The notes under the pieces: generated by a model | Seen by the model: the letters and a program-made list of their open reading frames with translations, nothing else | What the model was told of the DNA's origin: nothing | The model's database searches: none | DNA from: Kordia sp. TARA_039_SRF | GTDB lineage: Bacteria > Bacteroidota > Bacteroidia > Flavobacteriales > Flavobacteriaceae | Assembly (NCBI GenBank): GCA_006383075.2 | Contig: SMNH02000015.1 | Location: 26,692-87,321, forward strand | Length of the DNA: 60,630 bases | Reading direction: 5' to 3' | Translations under genes and position numbers: made by a program | Shown here: one piece after another, positions 18,589 through 27,935 of the stretch | Layout of the letters: every line of letters starts with the position of its first letter | How positions within the stretch are numbered: position 1 is the stretch's first letter

Positions 18589-19725
18589 GTGAAAACTCCC
18601 AAAAAAATACAAACCAAACTGCAACAACGCACGCAAAACAACAGTTTGCGATTGCTTTCAGTTTCGAAAAATCGAGTTGATTTCTCGTCAAACGATTACT
18701 TGGGATTTGCCACTTCAGCAACAATTTTTCAAAAAACACATCAATTCTTAGTTGCTAACAATGTACAACAAAATGGTGCCACAGGTTCACGATTGCTCAC
18801 AGGAAATCATCAGTTATATCAAGAAGTAGAAGCCCAACTATGCACATTTCACAACAGTGAAGCGGCGTTGCTTTTCAACTCTGGCTACGATGCCAATATC
18901 GGATTCTTCTCTTCAGTTCCACAACGCGGAGATGTAATTTTATTTGACGAATTCATTCATGCGTCCATTCGCGATGGTATTGGCATGAGTTTGGCGAAAT
19001 CGTACAAATTCAAGCACAACAATCTTGACGATTTACACGAAAAAATTCAAAAATTACAACAGTCCAACGCGGAAAATCAAGAAATCTATGTGGTAACGGA
19101 ATCGGTTTTTTCGATGGATGGCGATTCTCCCGATTTAAAAAAACTGGTGGAAATTTGTGAAAAAACAAACACGTATCTAATCGTAGACGAAGCACACGCG
19201 CTAGGTGTTTTTGGGGAGAATGGACAAGGATTGTTGCACGAATTACAGTTAGAAACCAATGTTTTTGCCAGAATCTACACGTTTGGAAAAGCCTTAGGCT
19301 GTCATGGCGCTGCAATTTTAGGAAGTAAAACGTTAAAAAGCTACTTGATCAACTTTGCACGAAGTCTTATCTATACTACGGGATTGTCACCACATGCGGT
19401 CGCCACCATCAAAATTGCGTATGAAGCGCTTAGCGAAACCGATGAAAAACAGCGTTTGCGACAAAACATACGCACATTTCAAGAAGCGACGAAAGAACTG
19501 AATTTTATACAAGGGAATGCTGCTATTCATTGTTGTATCCTTTCGGGAAATGACACGGTAAAAAACATAGCAAACGCCTTGCAAACTGCAGGATTTGACG
19601 TAAAACCCATTCTGTCGCCAACAGTTCCTGCGGGAAAAGAACGCTTGCGTTTCTGTTTGCATTCGTACAATACCACAACAGAAATACAAAGCGTCATCAA
19701 CACACTAAAAAAATACCTCTCATGA
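18589..19725 (+). CDS. bioF: 8-amino-7-oxononanoate synthase
   Basis: BioF condenses pimeloyl thioester with alanine, PLP-dependent, the first ring-forming part of biotin synthesis. Visible: the DYLGFAT start, GATGSRLLTGNH glycine loop, DEAHALGVFGENG, and the PLP lysine in YTFGKALGCHGAA. The frame is open to 18571 by a TTG; the GTG at 18589 gives MKTPKKIQ-like start of normal length (378 residues) and is preferred, though uncertain. It overlaps the DUF2007 gene by four bases (ATGA), so translation is coupled. Confidence 0.95.
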   Translation: MKTPKKIQTKLQQRTQNNSLRLLSVSKNRVDFSSNDYLGFATSATIFQKTHQFLVANNVQQNGATGSRLLTGNHQLYQEVEAQLCTFHNSEAALLFNSGYDANIGFFSSVPQRGDVILFDEFIHASIRDGIGMSLAKSYKFKHNNLDDLHEKIQKLQQSNAENQEIYVVTESVFSMDGDSPDLKKLVEICEKTNTYLIVDEAHALGVFGENGQGLLHELQLETNVFARIYTFGKALGCHGAAILGSKTLKSYLINFARSLIYTTGLSPHAVATIKIAYEALSETDEKQRLRQNIRTFQEATKELNFIQGNAAIHCCILSGNDTVKNIANALQTAGFDVKPILSPTVPAGKERLRFCLHSYNTTTEIQSVINTLKKYLS

Positions 19726-20111
19726 AAAATGATTTCTATACAGTAGCCACTTTTGAATATACCGCCGAAGCGCAAGTAATGAAAGGCCGATTTGAATCGC
19801 AAGGTATCGAAGTCTTTTTACGAGATGAATATACGGTGGATACCGATCCAATGGTAAGTCACGCGATTGGAGGCGTAAAACTACAAGTACATTTGGAAGA
19901 CAAAGAAGTAGCGATTGAATTGTACAACGAATTGCGCGAATATGAAAAAGATCGCAAAGGCAATCGTATTGTATGTCCAAATTGCAACGAAAACAAAGTA
20001 TTAATTGCTCCACTACAAAAAAAGTTGCTCTATCTACTCTTTCCGTTCTTTGAACCGAAGCGATATTTGTGCAATGTATGCGGAGAAATTTTTAAACCAA
20101 ACAACGAGTAA
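19722..20111 (+). CDS. DUF2007-type protein with zinc ribbon
   Basis: 129 residues. The first 80 match DUF2007 (VATFEYTAEAQVMKGRFESQ, VHLEDKEVAIELYNEL); these proteins are called putative signal transducers from structure only. A C-terminal two-CxxC zinc ribbon (CPNC near residue 87, CNVCGE near 119) follows. Embedded between bioF (4-base overlap) and bioD (1-base overlap), so it is clearly made with the biotin enzymes. The link to biotin synthesis is from position only. Confidence 0.8.
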   Translation: MKNDFYTVATFEYTAEAQVMKGRFESQGIEVFLRDEYTVDTDPMVSHAIGGVKLQVHLEDKEVAIELYNELREYEKDRKGNRIVCPNCNENKVLIAPLQKKLLYLLFPFFEPKRYLCNVCGEIFKPNNE

Positions 20112-20725
20112 TGCAACAAAAAATATTTGTCACAGGAATTTCAACGGAAGTTGGAAAAACAGTTGCTTCAGCCATCATTACAGAAGCATTGGAAGCAGAT
20201 TATTGGAAACCTGTTCAAGCAGGCGACTTAGAGAATTCCGACAGTCATAAAATCGAAAAATACATTTCAAATACCAAAACAAAAATTCACCCAAACAGCT
20301 ACGCACTCAACACACCGATGAGTCCGCACGCGTCTGCGGCTATTGACAATCTTACCATCAAAGTGGAAGAAATTCAAGAACCATCAACCAAAAATCATTT
20401 GGTGATTGAAGGTGCTGGTGGAATTTTAGTACCGCTCAACGACGAACACACCATTTTAGATATCATCAAATCTGAATATCATGTAATTGTGGTGTCGCGT
20501 CACTACTTGGGAAGCATCAATCATACCTTATTGACGGTGAATTTGTTAAAAGAAAAAGGATTCAAGGTGTCTATTATTTTTAGTGGTGAACAACATCCCA
20601 CAACGGAAAATATCATTGAAAAAATGACCAATGTGCCTATCATCGGGCGCATTGATGAAGAACCGTATATTGATCAAAATGTCATTCGCGAATATGCGGA
20701 ATTGTTCAAATCCAAACTAACATGA
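20111..20725 (+). CDS. bioD: Dethiobiotin synthetase
   Basis: BioD closes the ureido ring on diaminopelargonate with CO2 and ATP. The P-loop-type VTGISTEVGKTVAS at the N-terminus, EGAGGILVPLN and the SRHYLGSINHTLLT segment identify it. 204 residues is slightly short but normal for the phylum. It overlaps its neighbours by one base upstream and four downstream, a tightly coupled operon. Confidence 0.95.
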   Translation: MQQKIFVTGISTEVGKTVASAIITEALEADYWKPVQAGDLENSDSHKIEKYISNTKTKIHPNSYALNTPMSPHASAAIDNLTIKVEEIQEPSTKNHLVIEGAGGILVPLNDEHTILDIIKSEYHVIVVSRHYLGSINHTLLTVNLLKEKGFKVSIIFSGEQHPTTENIIEKMTNVPIIGRIDEEPYIDQNVIREYAELFKSKLT

Positions 20726-21987
20726 GTTTACAAGAAAGAGATAAAAAATACCTGTGGCATCCGCTAACGCAACACAAATCGCATCCCAATCACATCGCGA
20801 TTACAAAGGCGAAAGGAGCAGTTTTATATGATGAAGATGGAAATGAATATATTGACGGCATAGCGTCGTGGTACACCTGCGTGTATGGACATTGCAATCC
20901 GTATATTATCGACAAAGTAACGTTGCAAATGCAACAGTTAGACCATGTGGTGTTTACTGGATTTACACACCAACCTGCTGTTGAACTTTCAGAAAAACTC
21001 ATAAAAATTCTTCCCGAAAATCAAGAAAAACTATTTTTCTCTGACAATGGCTCTACTGCGATTGACGTCGCCATCAAAATGGCACTGCAATATCATTTTA
21101 ATAAAGGCGAAAAACGCGGAAAAATCATTGCGTTAGAAAATGGATTTCACGGAGATACCTTTGGCGCGATGTCCGTTTCAGGCTTGTCTGTCTACAACGG
21201 ACCGTTTGAAGAATTCTTTATCGATGTAGCGCGAATTCCCGTGCCAAACGCTGAAAATCTAGAAGCTGTCAAAACTCTCTTTACAGAACTCATCACAACA
21301 CACAACGTAGCTGCTTTTGTGTATGAACCGTTGGTGCAAGGCGCGGCAGCCATGCAAATGCACAAAGCGGAACACATCAACGAAATTCTAAAAATTGCGC
21401 AACAACACAATGTAGTTACGATTGCAGACGAAGTGATGACGGGTTTTGGAAAAACGGGCAAAAACTTTGCTTCGGAATATATACAAACCAAACCAGATAT
21501 CATCTGCTTGTCCAAAGCGTTGTCGGCAGGAATGGTGCCAATGGCAATTACGAGTTGCAGCGATAAAATTTACAATGCCTTCTATTCGAATGATATCAAA
21601 AAAGGATTTTTTCACGGACATACCTACTCGGGAAATCCTGTGGCGTGTAGTGCCGCTATGGCGGGAATTGACTTGTTGCTATCAGATGAAATACAGGCAA
21701 ATTTGAAACGAATTGAAGCATCTCACCAAAAATTCAATCGAGAAATACAAAACCATCCAAAAGTTGCTGCAACGCGACAGCAAGGACAAATTTTCGCTTT
21801 AGATTTAGACATTGAAATGGAGCGTTATGGAAACTTGCGCGACAAACTTTTCAATTCGTTCATGAGTAAAGGCGTGTGCTTGCGTCCGTTGGGAAATACC
21901 ATTTATATCCTAGCGCCTTACATTACCACAAATACACAATTGGAAAAAATCTACCAAGCGATTCGCGAAACGATTGATGCTTTATAA
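20722..21987 (+). CDS. bioA: Adenosylmethionine-8-amino-7-oxononanoate transaminase
   Basis: BioA transfers the amino group of SAM (or lysine in some BioA/BioK enzymes) to KAPA. Marks: WHPLTQHK start, DGIASWYTCVYGHCNP, GSTAIDVAIKMALQYH, DEVMTGFGKTG and PLP lysine in LSKALSAG. 421 residues is full length. The amino donor cannot be told from the sequence by eye. 37 bases before the ketosynthase. Confidence 0.96.
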   Translation: MSLQERDKKYLWHPLTQHKSHPNHIAITKAKGAVLYDEDGNEYIDGIASWYTCVYGHCNPYIIDKVTLQMQQLDHVVFTGFTHQPAVELSEKLIKILPENQEKLFFSDNGSTAIDVAIKMALQYHFNKGEKRGKIIALENGFHGDTFGAMSVSGLSVYNGPFEEFFIDVARIPVPNAENLEAVKTLFTELITTHNVAAFVYEPLVQGAAAMQMHKAEHINEILKIAQQHNVVTIADEVMTGFGKTGKNFASEYIQTKPDIICLSKALSAGMVPMAITSCSDKIYNAFYSNDIKKGFFHGHTYSGNPVACSAAMAGIDLLLSDEIQANLKRIEASHQKFNREIQNHPKVAATRQQGQIFALDLDIEMERYGNLRDKLFNSFMSKGVCLRPLGNTIYILAPYITTNTQLEKIYQAIRETIDAL

Positions 21988-22024
21988 TTTTCTTACGATA
22001 TTAGCACTCTTAATTTAGGATACT

Positions 22025-23185
22025 ATGATGCATGATTGTATTTCAATAACTGGCTTGGGTTCGGTGTCTCCACTGGGAATTGCAAAAGCCGAAATTTGGA
22101 AACAGTACACAAATGATTCACATTGTTTTCACCAAGAAACAATTCAACAACAACAGATATATACAGCGTCACTTTCTGAAGATGCAAAAGAGGCTGTTGA
22201 CAACTTAAAAAAATCAAATGCTAAATATAAAAACCTAGATGATAGTGTGTTGTATGCAATACTCGCATCGCGAATAGCGATTGAAAATGCGGGTTGGAAA
22301 GCAGAAAATGACTTCGGGGTTAATATGGGTTCGTCAAGAGGCGCAACAACACTTTTTGAAAAATACCATCAAGACTATTTACAAAATCAACACGCTGCTA
22401 CCTTAAGTTCGCCGACAACAACTTTAGGAAATATATCGTCGTGGGTTGCACACGATTTACAAACTGCGGGACCGCAAATATCACATTCCATTACTTGTTC
22501 TACCGCTTTACACGCATTGTTGAACGGAATTGCGTGGTTACAATCGGGAATGGCAGAAAAGTTTTTAGTTGGCGGAAGTGAAGCGCCACTCACACCATTT
22601 ACCATCGCACAAATGCAAGCATTGCACATTTACGCTAAAAAAGAAGCGGCGTATCCTTGTCTTTCGTTGGATTTAGAAAAAAATCGCAACACAATGATTC
22701 TAGGTGAAGGCGCAGCAGCAATATGCTTGGAAAAAGGCGAAAAGCAACACGCGCTCGCAAAAATTAGAGGCATTGGCTATGCCACAGAAATCTTAACGCA
22801 CAACACGTCTATCTCGGCAGAAGGTATCTGTTTTGAAAAATCGATGCGCACGGCGTTACACGATTTTTCACCACAAGAAATCGATGCTGTCGTATTACAC
22901 GCACCAGGAACCATAAAAGGTGATTTGGCAGAATACCAAGCCATCAAAAAAATATTTTGTAACGAAATTCCAAAACTCACTACGAATAAATGGAAAATAG
23001 GTCACACTTTTGGAGCTTCAGGAATGTTAAGTGTAGAATTAGCGATTTTAATGATACAACAACAAAAATTTATTTCAATTCCGTATCTTGAAAAAGAAAA
23101 ACAACCGAAACCACTAAACAACATTTTAGTCAACGCGGTAGGATTTGGAGGAAACGCAGTATCAGTATTGCTAACCAAAGACTAA
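22025..23185 (+). CDS. Beta-ketoacyl-ACP synthase-like protein of the biotin locus
   Basis: 386 residues, a decarboxylating or condensing ketosynthase fold with the complete triad: Cys158 in SITCSTALH, His292 in LHAPGTIKGD, and His327 in KIGHTFGASG. It is more divergent than FabF and starts MMHDCISITGLGSVSPLG. It directly follows bioA and precedes the NfeD pair; no FabF-type ACP is nearby. Inference: makes or extends the pimeloyl precursor of biotin, since no bioC or bioH is visible here. Alternatively a housekeeping fatty-acid gene placed by chance. Confidence 0.8.
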   Translation: MMHDCISITGLGSVSPLGIAKAEIWKQYTNDSHCFHQETIQQQQIYTASLSEDAKEAVDNLKKSNAKYKNLDDSVLYAILASRIAIENAGWKAENDFGVNMGSSRGATTLFEKYHQDYLQNQHAATLSSPTTTLGNISSWVAHDLQTAGPQISHSITCSTALHALLNGIAWLQSGMAEKFLVGGSEAPLTPFTIAQMQALHIYAKKEAAYPCLSLDLEKNRNTMILGEGAAAICLEKGEKQHALAKIRGIGYATEILTHNTSISAEGICFEKSMRTALHDFSPQEIDAVVLHAPGTIKGDLAEYQAIKKIFCNEIPKLTTNKWKIGHTFGASGMLSVELAILMIQQQKFISIPYLEKEKQPKPLNNILVNAVGFGGNAVSVLLTKD

Positions 23186-23226
23186 ATTTCAAAAATAATA
23201 GTATAACACCTTAAAAACCGTATAGC

Positions 23227-23847
23227 ATGGGAGATTGGTTTTCAGCATTAACAACTTTTGAAAAATCGTATTGGATTATTGCAGCCATGTCATCAACGAT
23301 TTTTGTCTTTGTCTTAATCACTACTTTTTTAGTAGGCGATGCAGACGGCGTTGATGGTGATGTAGATGCCGAAATAGAAAGTGACACTGGAATCGGATTT
23401 CAGTTTTTCACCTTCAAAAACTTGGTAGCATTTTTCACTATTTTCAGTTGGGCAGGAATCTCTTGTATCAATGCAGGGTTTGGAAAAGGAATTACTATTT
23501 TAATTTCAACGCTGGCAGGTTTGGCAATGATGTTTGTCATGGCAACGCTTATTTACTATATCAATAAACTGGTAAGTAGTGGAACGCTCAAACTTGAAAA
23601 TGCCGTTGGAAGCGTGGGCGAAGTGTATTTAAGCATTGGTCCAAATCGCTCCAAAATAGGGAAAGTACACGTCAATGTTCAAGGTGCTTTGCGCGAACTT
23701 GACGCACTTGCCGATAGCAATGAAACTCTCAAAACGGGCACTGTAGTAGAAGTTACTGATATTACAGGCACTGGAATATTAATCGTTCAACCAATAAACA
23801 ACACAAATTATGACAAAAGCATTCCTCTTATTGCAAATGCAAAATAG
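23227..23847 (+). CDS. NfeD-like/YqiJ membrane protein
   Basis: 206 residues: two to three hydrophobic segments (residues 15-35, 65-82, 88-112) followed by an OB-fold-like C-terminal domain (VGSVGEVYLSIGPNRSKIGKV, GTVVEVTDITGTGILIVQP). These proteins pair with flotillins at membrane microdomains; here the gene overlaps the flotillin start by 38 bases. Role in membrane organisation is family knowledge; no protease domain is present, so it is the short NfeD form. Sits between ketosynthase and bioB. Confidence 0.85.
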   Translation: MGDWFSALTTFEKSYWIIAAMSSTIFVFVLITTFLVGDADGVDGDVDAEIESDTGIGFQFFTFKNLVAFFTIFSWAGISCINAGFGKGITILISTLAGLAMMFVMATLIYYINKLVSSGTLKLENAVGSVGEVYLSIGPNRSKIGKVHVNVQGALRELDALADSNETLKTGTVVEVTDITGTGILIVQPINNTNYDKSIPLIANAK

Positions 23848-25267
23848 TGGTGATGGCAGCGCGCTAGGCGAAATGTCAGGACTCATCCTGATAGTGGCTG
23901 CAGGACTCTTTATCTTTTTACTGATTACGGTATTTATCCGTAGATACAAACGTTGTCCTTCCGACAGAATCTTAGTGGTTTATGGAAAAGTCGGTGGTGG
24001 ACAATCCGCAAAATGTATTCATGGTGGCGCTGCGTTCATTTTGCCAGTCATTCAAGATTATGAATACTTAGATTTAACGCCAATTTCTATAGAAGTAAAC
24101 TTAGTCAATGCGTTAAGTAAGCAAAACATTCGTGTAAACGTACCTTCACGATTTACCATTGGTATTTCTACCGAACCAGGCGTCATGCAAAATGCTGCAG
24201 AACGCTTATTAGGACTGGGAATGCATGAAATTCAAGAACTGGCACAGGAAATCATTTTTGGTCAATTGCGTTTGGTAGTAGCTTCGATGGATATTGAAGA
24301 AATCAACTCTGATAGAGATAAATTCTTAACGAATATTTCTGAAAGTGTCGAATCGGAATTAAAGAAAGTAGGTTTAAAACTGATTAACGTAAACATTACG
24401 GATATCGTTGACGAATCTGGCTATATTGAAGCATTGGGTAAAGAAGCAGCGGCACACGCTATCAACGCAGCGCGTAAATCGGTTGCGGAGAAAAACAGAG
24501 ATGGTGCCATTGGTGAAGCAAACGCTTCGCAAGATGAGCGTACACAAGTAGCTGCAGCCAACGCAAAAGCAGTTGACGGAGAAAACAAAGCGAAAATAGA
24601 AGTTGCAAACTCTGATTCCTTACGTAGACAGCGAGAGGCAGAAGCAGAACGCGTGGCAATCGCATCAGAAAAAGTACAAGCGGCAAAAGCTTTGGAAGAA
24701 TCGTATGCAGCAGAACGTGAAGCGGAAGAAGCAAGAGCAGAAAGAGAGCGTTCATCGCAACAAGCCGATATTATCGTTCCTGCGGAAATTGACAAACGTA
24801 AAGTAGAAATTGACGCTGAGGCGGAAGCAGAACGAATTCGTAGAAAAGCCAAAGGTGAGGCAGATGCAATCTTGTTCAAAGCACAGGCAGAAGCACAAGG
24901 TCAGTATGAAGTATTGACCAAGCAAGCGGCAGGTTTAGAAGAAGTTGTAAAAGCAGCAGGAAACAATTCCAAAGACGCAGTATTATTATTGGTAGCGGAC
25001 AAATTACCAGAATTGGTGAAATTACAAGCGGAAGCTATTAAAAACATTAAGATTGATAAAGTAACCGTTTGGGAAGGCGGAAGCGGCGGAAAAGATGGGA
25101 AAACATCTACGTCTAACTTTATCTCAGGCATGTACAAAGCGGTGCCACCATTGCAAGAAATGTTCAACATGGCAGGAATGGAATTGCCAGAATATTTAAA
25201 AGGTAAAGACGTAACAACTGCTGAAGAAGCTTCAGAAACAAGTACTTCGGAAGATACGGAAGCATAA
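23810..25267 (+). CDS. Flotillin-family (SPFH) protein
   Basis: 485 residues: an N-terminal membrane anchor (residues 20-42), SPFH domain from about 45 (ILVVYGKVGGGQSAKCIHGG, LTPISIEVNLVNALSKQN), then a long alanine/glutamate coiled coil (residues 230-370, AEAERVAIASEKVQA) and an acidic tail. Flotillin scaffolds membrane microdomains as large rings. An alternative ATG at 23837 would cut the overlap with the NfeD gene from 38 to 11 bases. A terminator follows 20 bases after the stop. Confidence 0.9.
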   Translation: MTKAFLLLQMQNSGDGSALGEMSGLILIVAAGLFIFLLITVFIRRYKRCPSDRILVVYGKVGGGQSAKCIHGGAAFILPVIQDYEYLDLTPISIEVNLVNALSKQNIRVNVPSRFTIGISTEPGVMQNAAERLLGLGMHEIQELAQEIIFGQLRLVVASMDIEEINSDRDKFLTNISESVESELKKVGLKLINVNITDIVDESGYIEALGKEAAAHAINAARKSVAEKNRDGAIGEANASQDERTQVAAANAKAVDGENKAKIEVANSDSLRRQREAEAERVAIASEKVQAAKALEESYAAEREAEEARAERERSSQQADIIVPAEIDKRKVEIDAEAEAERIRRKAKGEADAILFKAQAEAQGQYEVLTKQAAGLEEVVKAAGNNSKDAVLLLVADKLPELVKLQAEAIKNIKIDKVTVWEGGSGGKDGKTSTSNFISGMYKAVPPLQEMFNMAGMELPEYLKGKDVTTAEEASETSTSEDTEA

Positions 25268-25286
25268 TAATCATTTCAAAACAATT

Positions 25287-25312
25287 AAAATCCGCCTTTG
25301 TGCGGATTTTTT
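25287..25312 (+). terminator. Rho-independent terminator after the flotillin gene
   Basis: AAAATCCGC/GCGGATTTT stem with a CTTTGT loop and T run. A GTG at 25300 that could open the next frame falls inside the hairpin, one reason to reject it. Confidence 0.8.
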
Positions 25313-25332
25313 ATGGATTTAATCAATACTAT

Positions 25333-25812
25333 ATGCCACAAAATATCGTAATAAAAACAAATGTTCATATACTACGTACTATTTTTGGTGTAGGATTTTT
25401 TTTGGTAGGTGTAGTCGCAACATCTACTGGAAATCTTTTAGGTTTAATCTTTTGTGTAATTTCACTTTTATTTTTTATAAGGGAAGGTTCTGAAATAGAT
25501 TTAAAAAGAAAACAGTACCGAGCATTTTCAGATTTTTTTGGAATTCATTTTGGACAATGGAAAGAGTTGCCTAAAATTGATTACATTTCAGTATTTATCG
25601 CAACAGAAAGAACGATTATATATGATTTCGTTCATGAAACAGAAGTAAAAAATAAAGTAATCGTCTTGAACCTATTCTACAACGGGAATCAACGCATCAA
25701 GGTATACACTGCAAAAGACAAAGAAGATGCGTTTAAAGTAGCCAAACAAATCTCAGAAATATTAAAAATTGATATTTTAGACGCAACAGAAGCGGAATCT
25801 AAATGGATATAA
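25333..25812 (+). CDS. Small membrane protein of unknown function
   Basis: 159 residues from the ATG at 25333. Two hydrophobic helices at about residues 16-50 (GVGFFLVGVVATS, LIFCVISLLFFI) then a soluble region with WKELP and a lysine-rich end. No family recognised. The frame is also open from a GTG at 25300, but that lies in the flotillin terminator hairpin. It is 28 bases before bioB and could share its transcript; no sequence motif connects it to biotin. Confidence 0.6.
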   Translation: MPQNIVIKTNVHILRTIFGVGFFLVGVVATSTGNLLGLIFCVISLLFFIREGSEIDLKRKQYRAFSDFFGIHFGQWKELPKIDYISVFIATERTIIYDFVHETEVKNKVIVLNLFYNGNQRIKVYTAKDKEDAFKVAKQISEILKIDILDATEAESKWI

Positions 25813-25840
25813 CTATTTTTGTCACCAAACTAACTTTTTT

Positions 25841-26950
25841 ATGAGCAACATACGACACAATTGGACGAAAGAAGAAATCATAGAAATTTATAACAAACCC
25901 ATGATGGAATTGCTGTACGAAGCCGCTACAGTTCACAGAGTACATCATGATCCAAATACCGTACAAGTCTCCACATTACTCTCCATCAAAACGGGCGGTT
26001 GCCCAGAAGATTGTGGGTATTGTCCACAAGCAGCACGCTATCACACTGATATTGAAGGAAATGATTTAATGACGGTTTCGCATGTAAAAGCACAAGCATT
26101 ACGCGCTAAAGCTTCTGGAAGTTCGCGTGTGTGTATGGGAGCTGCGTGGCGAAATGTAAAAGACGGACCAGAATTTGACCAAGTGTTGGAAATGGTACGT
26201 ACCATTAATAAGTTAGACATGGAAGTTTGCTGTACACTAGGAATGGTAACGGAAAATCAAGCAAAACGCTTGGCAGAAGCTGGATTGTACGCCTATAATC
26301 ATAATTTAGATTCTTCGGAAGAATACTATAAAGAAGTCATTTCGACACGTGGGTATGAAGATCGTTTGGAAACTATTGACAATGTCCGCAAAACCAACGT
26401 AACGGTTTGTAGTGGTGGAATTATCGGAATGGGCGAGTCGGTAGAAGATCGCGCAGGAATGTTAGTAGCATTATCAACCTTAAATCCACAACCAGAATCA
26501 GTGCCTATCAACGCATTGGTAGCGGTTGATGGAACGCCTTTAGAAGATGAAAAACCAGTAGAAATTTGGGAAATGATTCGTATGGTTGCTACGACACGAA
26601 TTGTGATGCCTGAAACGCAAGTGCGTTTATCAGCAGGACGAACCAATATGAGTAGAGAAGGACAAGCGATGTGTTTCTTTGCTGGTGCGAATTCTATTTT
26701 TGCTGGAGATAAATTGTTAACAACGCCAAATCCAGACGTGAATGAAGACATGAAAATGTTTGAAATGTTAGGATTAAATCCGCAAAAACCATTCACCAAA
26801 AAAGTACAGCCAAAAACGGTAGAAGCAGAAGATTCGCAATACCAATCGTTAGGAGAAAAGCCAAAATGGTCGCGTCCAGAACATACTATCGAGCGAAACG
26901 AGCAAGCGAAAGAAAAAATGAAAGAAGCAGTATTGGCTAAAAAACAATAA
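25841..26950 (+). CDS. bioB: Biotin synthase
   Basis: BioB is a radical SAM enzyme that inserts sulfur into dethiobiotin. The CxxxCxxC cluster motif uses Cys54, Cys58 and Cys61 (GGCPEDCGYC), with YNHNLDSS and MGESVEDR segments of the family and ANSIFAGDKLLTT near the end. 369 residues includes a C-terminal tail of about 45 residues, charged, beyond the barrel. Separated from the other bio genes by the ketosynthase, NfeD/flotillin pair and a small membrane gene. Confidence 0.97.
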   Translation: MSNIRHNWTKEEIIEIYNKPMMELLYEAATVHRVHHDPNTVQVSTLLSIKTGGCPEDCGYCPQAARYHTDIEGNDLMTVSHVKAQALRAKASGSSRVCMGAAWRNVKDGPEFDQVLEMVRTINKLDMEVCCTLGMVTENQAKRLAEAGLYAYNHNLDSSEEYYKEVISTRGYEDRLETIDNVRKTNVTVCSGGIIGMGESVEDRAGMLVALSTLNPQPESVPINALVAVDGTPLEDEKPVEIWEMIRMVATTRIVMPETQVRLSAGRTNMSREGQAMCFFAGANSIFAGDKLLTTPNPDVNEDMKMFEMLGLNPQKPFTKKVQPKTVEAEDSQYQSLGEKPKWSRPEHTIERNEQAKEKMKEAVLAKKQ

Positions 26951-26971
26951 AAAATAATCGAAAATAATTGC

Positions 26972-27000
26972 AAAAGGGCTCGATTTTTGAGCTCTTTTGT
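26972..27000 (+). terminator. Rho-independent terminator after bioB
   Basis: AAAAGGGCTC/GAGCTCTTTT stem (one G-U pair) around a 7-base loop; T-rich end. Confidence 0.75.
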
Positions 27001-27060
27001 AGTTTTAAAAAGCTTATTTGATAACAATTTAGTAACTTAGCTTTACAAAACATTAGGACT

Positions 27061-27933
27061 TTGAAATTGAATTTGCAAGAAATTCCAAGGGTTAAAAATA
27101 TTACCAAAGAAGACTTCATTAAAAACTACTTTAAGCCACAAAAACCTGTGGTGATAGAGAATTTTATTGAAGATTGGCCTGCGTATACCAAATGGAGTTT
27201 GGACTATATGAAGGAAGTTGCGGGCGATAAAGAAGTGCCGCTATATGACGACAGACCTGTAGATTATAAAGACGGTTTTAACGAACCACATGCCAAGATG
27301 AAAATGGCGGAATATGTAGATTTACTCAAACGCGAACCGACAAAATACCGTATTTTCTTGTGGAACATTCTAAAAGAAGTGCCGTCGTTACAAGATGATT
27401 TTAGCTATCCTGATTTTGGGTTGAAATTGATGAAGTCCTTGCCAATGTTGTTCTTTGGAGGAAAGGATTCACACACGTTTATGCACTACGATATTGACTT
27501 GGCGAATATTTTTCACTTTCACTTTGAAGGAAAAAAGCAATGCATTCTATTCGACCAGAAACAAAGTGATTTTCTCTATAAAATTCCACATTCGCTCATC
27601 GTTCGTGAGGATATTGACTTTTCAAATCCTGACTTTGAAAAATGGCCAGCGTTACAAAAAGCAGAAGGACATATTGCCAATTTAGAACATGGCGATATTC
27701 TGTACATGCCAGAAGGTTGGTGGCATTACATGAAATACATTACACCAGGATTTTCCATGAGTTTGCGTGCCATCGCTCGAAAGCCTAAAAACTTAAGTAA
27801 AGCTTTGTACAATATTTTCATCATGCGTCATTACGACAATTTAATGCGTAGAATGAAAGGACAAAAATGGATTGATTGGAAAAACGAGCAAGCAATTGTT
27901 AGAACGCATCGCAAGAATGATATTGCTGTGTAA
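27061..27933 (+). CDS. Cupin-like (JmjC-type) domain protein
   Basis: 290 residues, start TTG at 27061 because there is no ATG before residue 50 of the conserved part and a near-consensus promoter lies just upstream (TAGCTTTA at about 27038-27045). The HxD iron site is visible in MHYDIDLANIF, a distal histidine in WWHYMKYITPG. Family cupin_8 proteins are 2-oxoglutarate/iron-dependent oxygenases acting on proteins or small molecules; substrate unknown here. Its stop is two bases from the stop of recX on the other strand. Confidence 0.8.
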   Translation: MKLNLQEIPRVKNITKEDFIKNYFKPQKPVVIENFIEDWPAYTKWSLDYMKEVAGDKEVPLYDDRPVDYKDGFNEPHAKMKMAEYVDLLKREPTKYRIFLWNILKEVPSLQDDFSYPDFGLKLMKSLPMLFFGGKDSHTFMHYDIDLANIFHFHFEGKKQCILFDQKQSDFLYKIPHSLIVREDIDFSNPDFEKWPALQKAEGHIANLEHGDILYMPEGWWHYMKYITPGFSMSLRAIARKPKNLSKALYNIFIMRHYDNLMRRMKGQKWIDWKNEQAIVRTHRKNDIAV

Positions 27934-27935
27934 AA

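Noticed and set aside
24421-24879. Alanine/serine-rich minus-strand frame opposite the flotillin coiled coil
   Set aside because: Low-complexity shadow of the alanine/glutamate repeats; no start signals.
25300-25332. GTG start for the small membrane gene before bioB
   Set aside because: Falls inside the flotillin terminator hairpin; the ATG at 25333 is better placed.
26326-27027. A 233-residue open frame on the minus strand opposite bioB
   Set aside because: It lies antisense to a clear bioB, has no recognisable motif and its length follows from the codon usage of the real gene.
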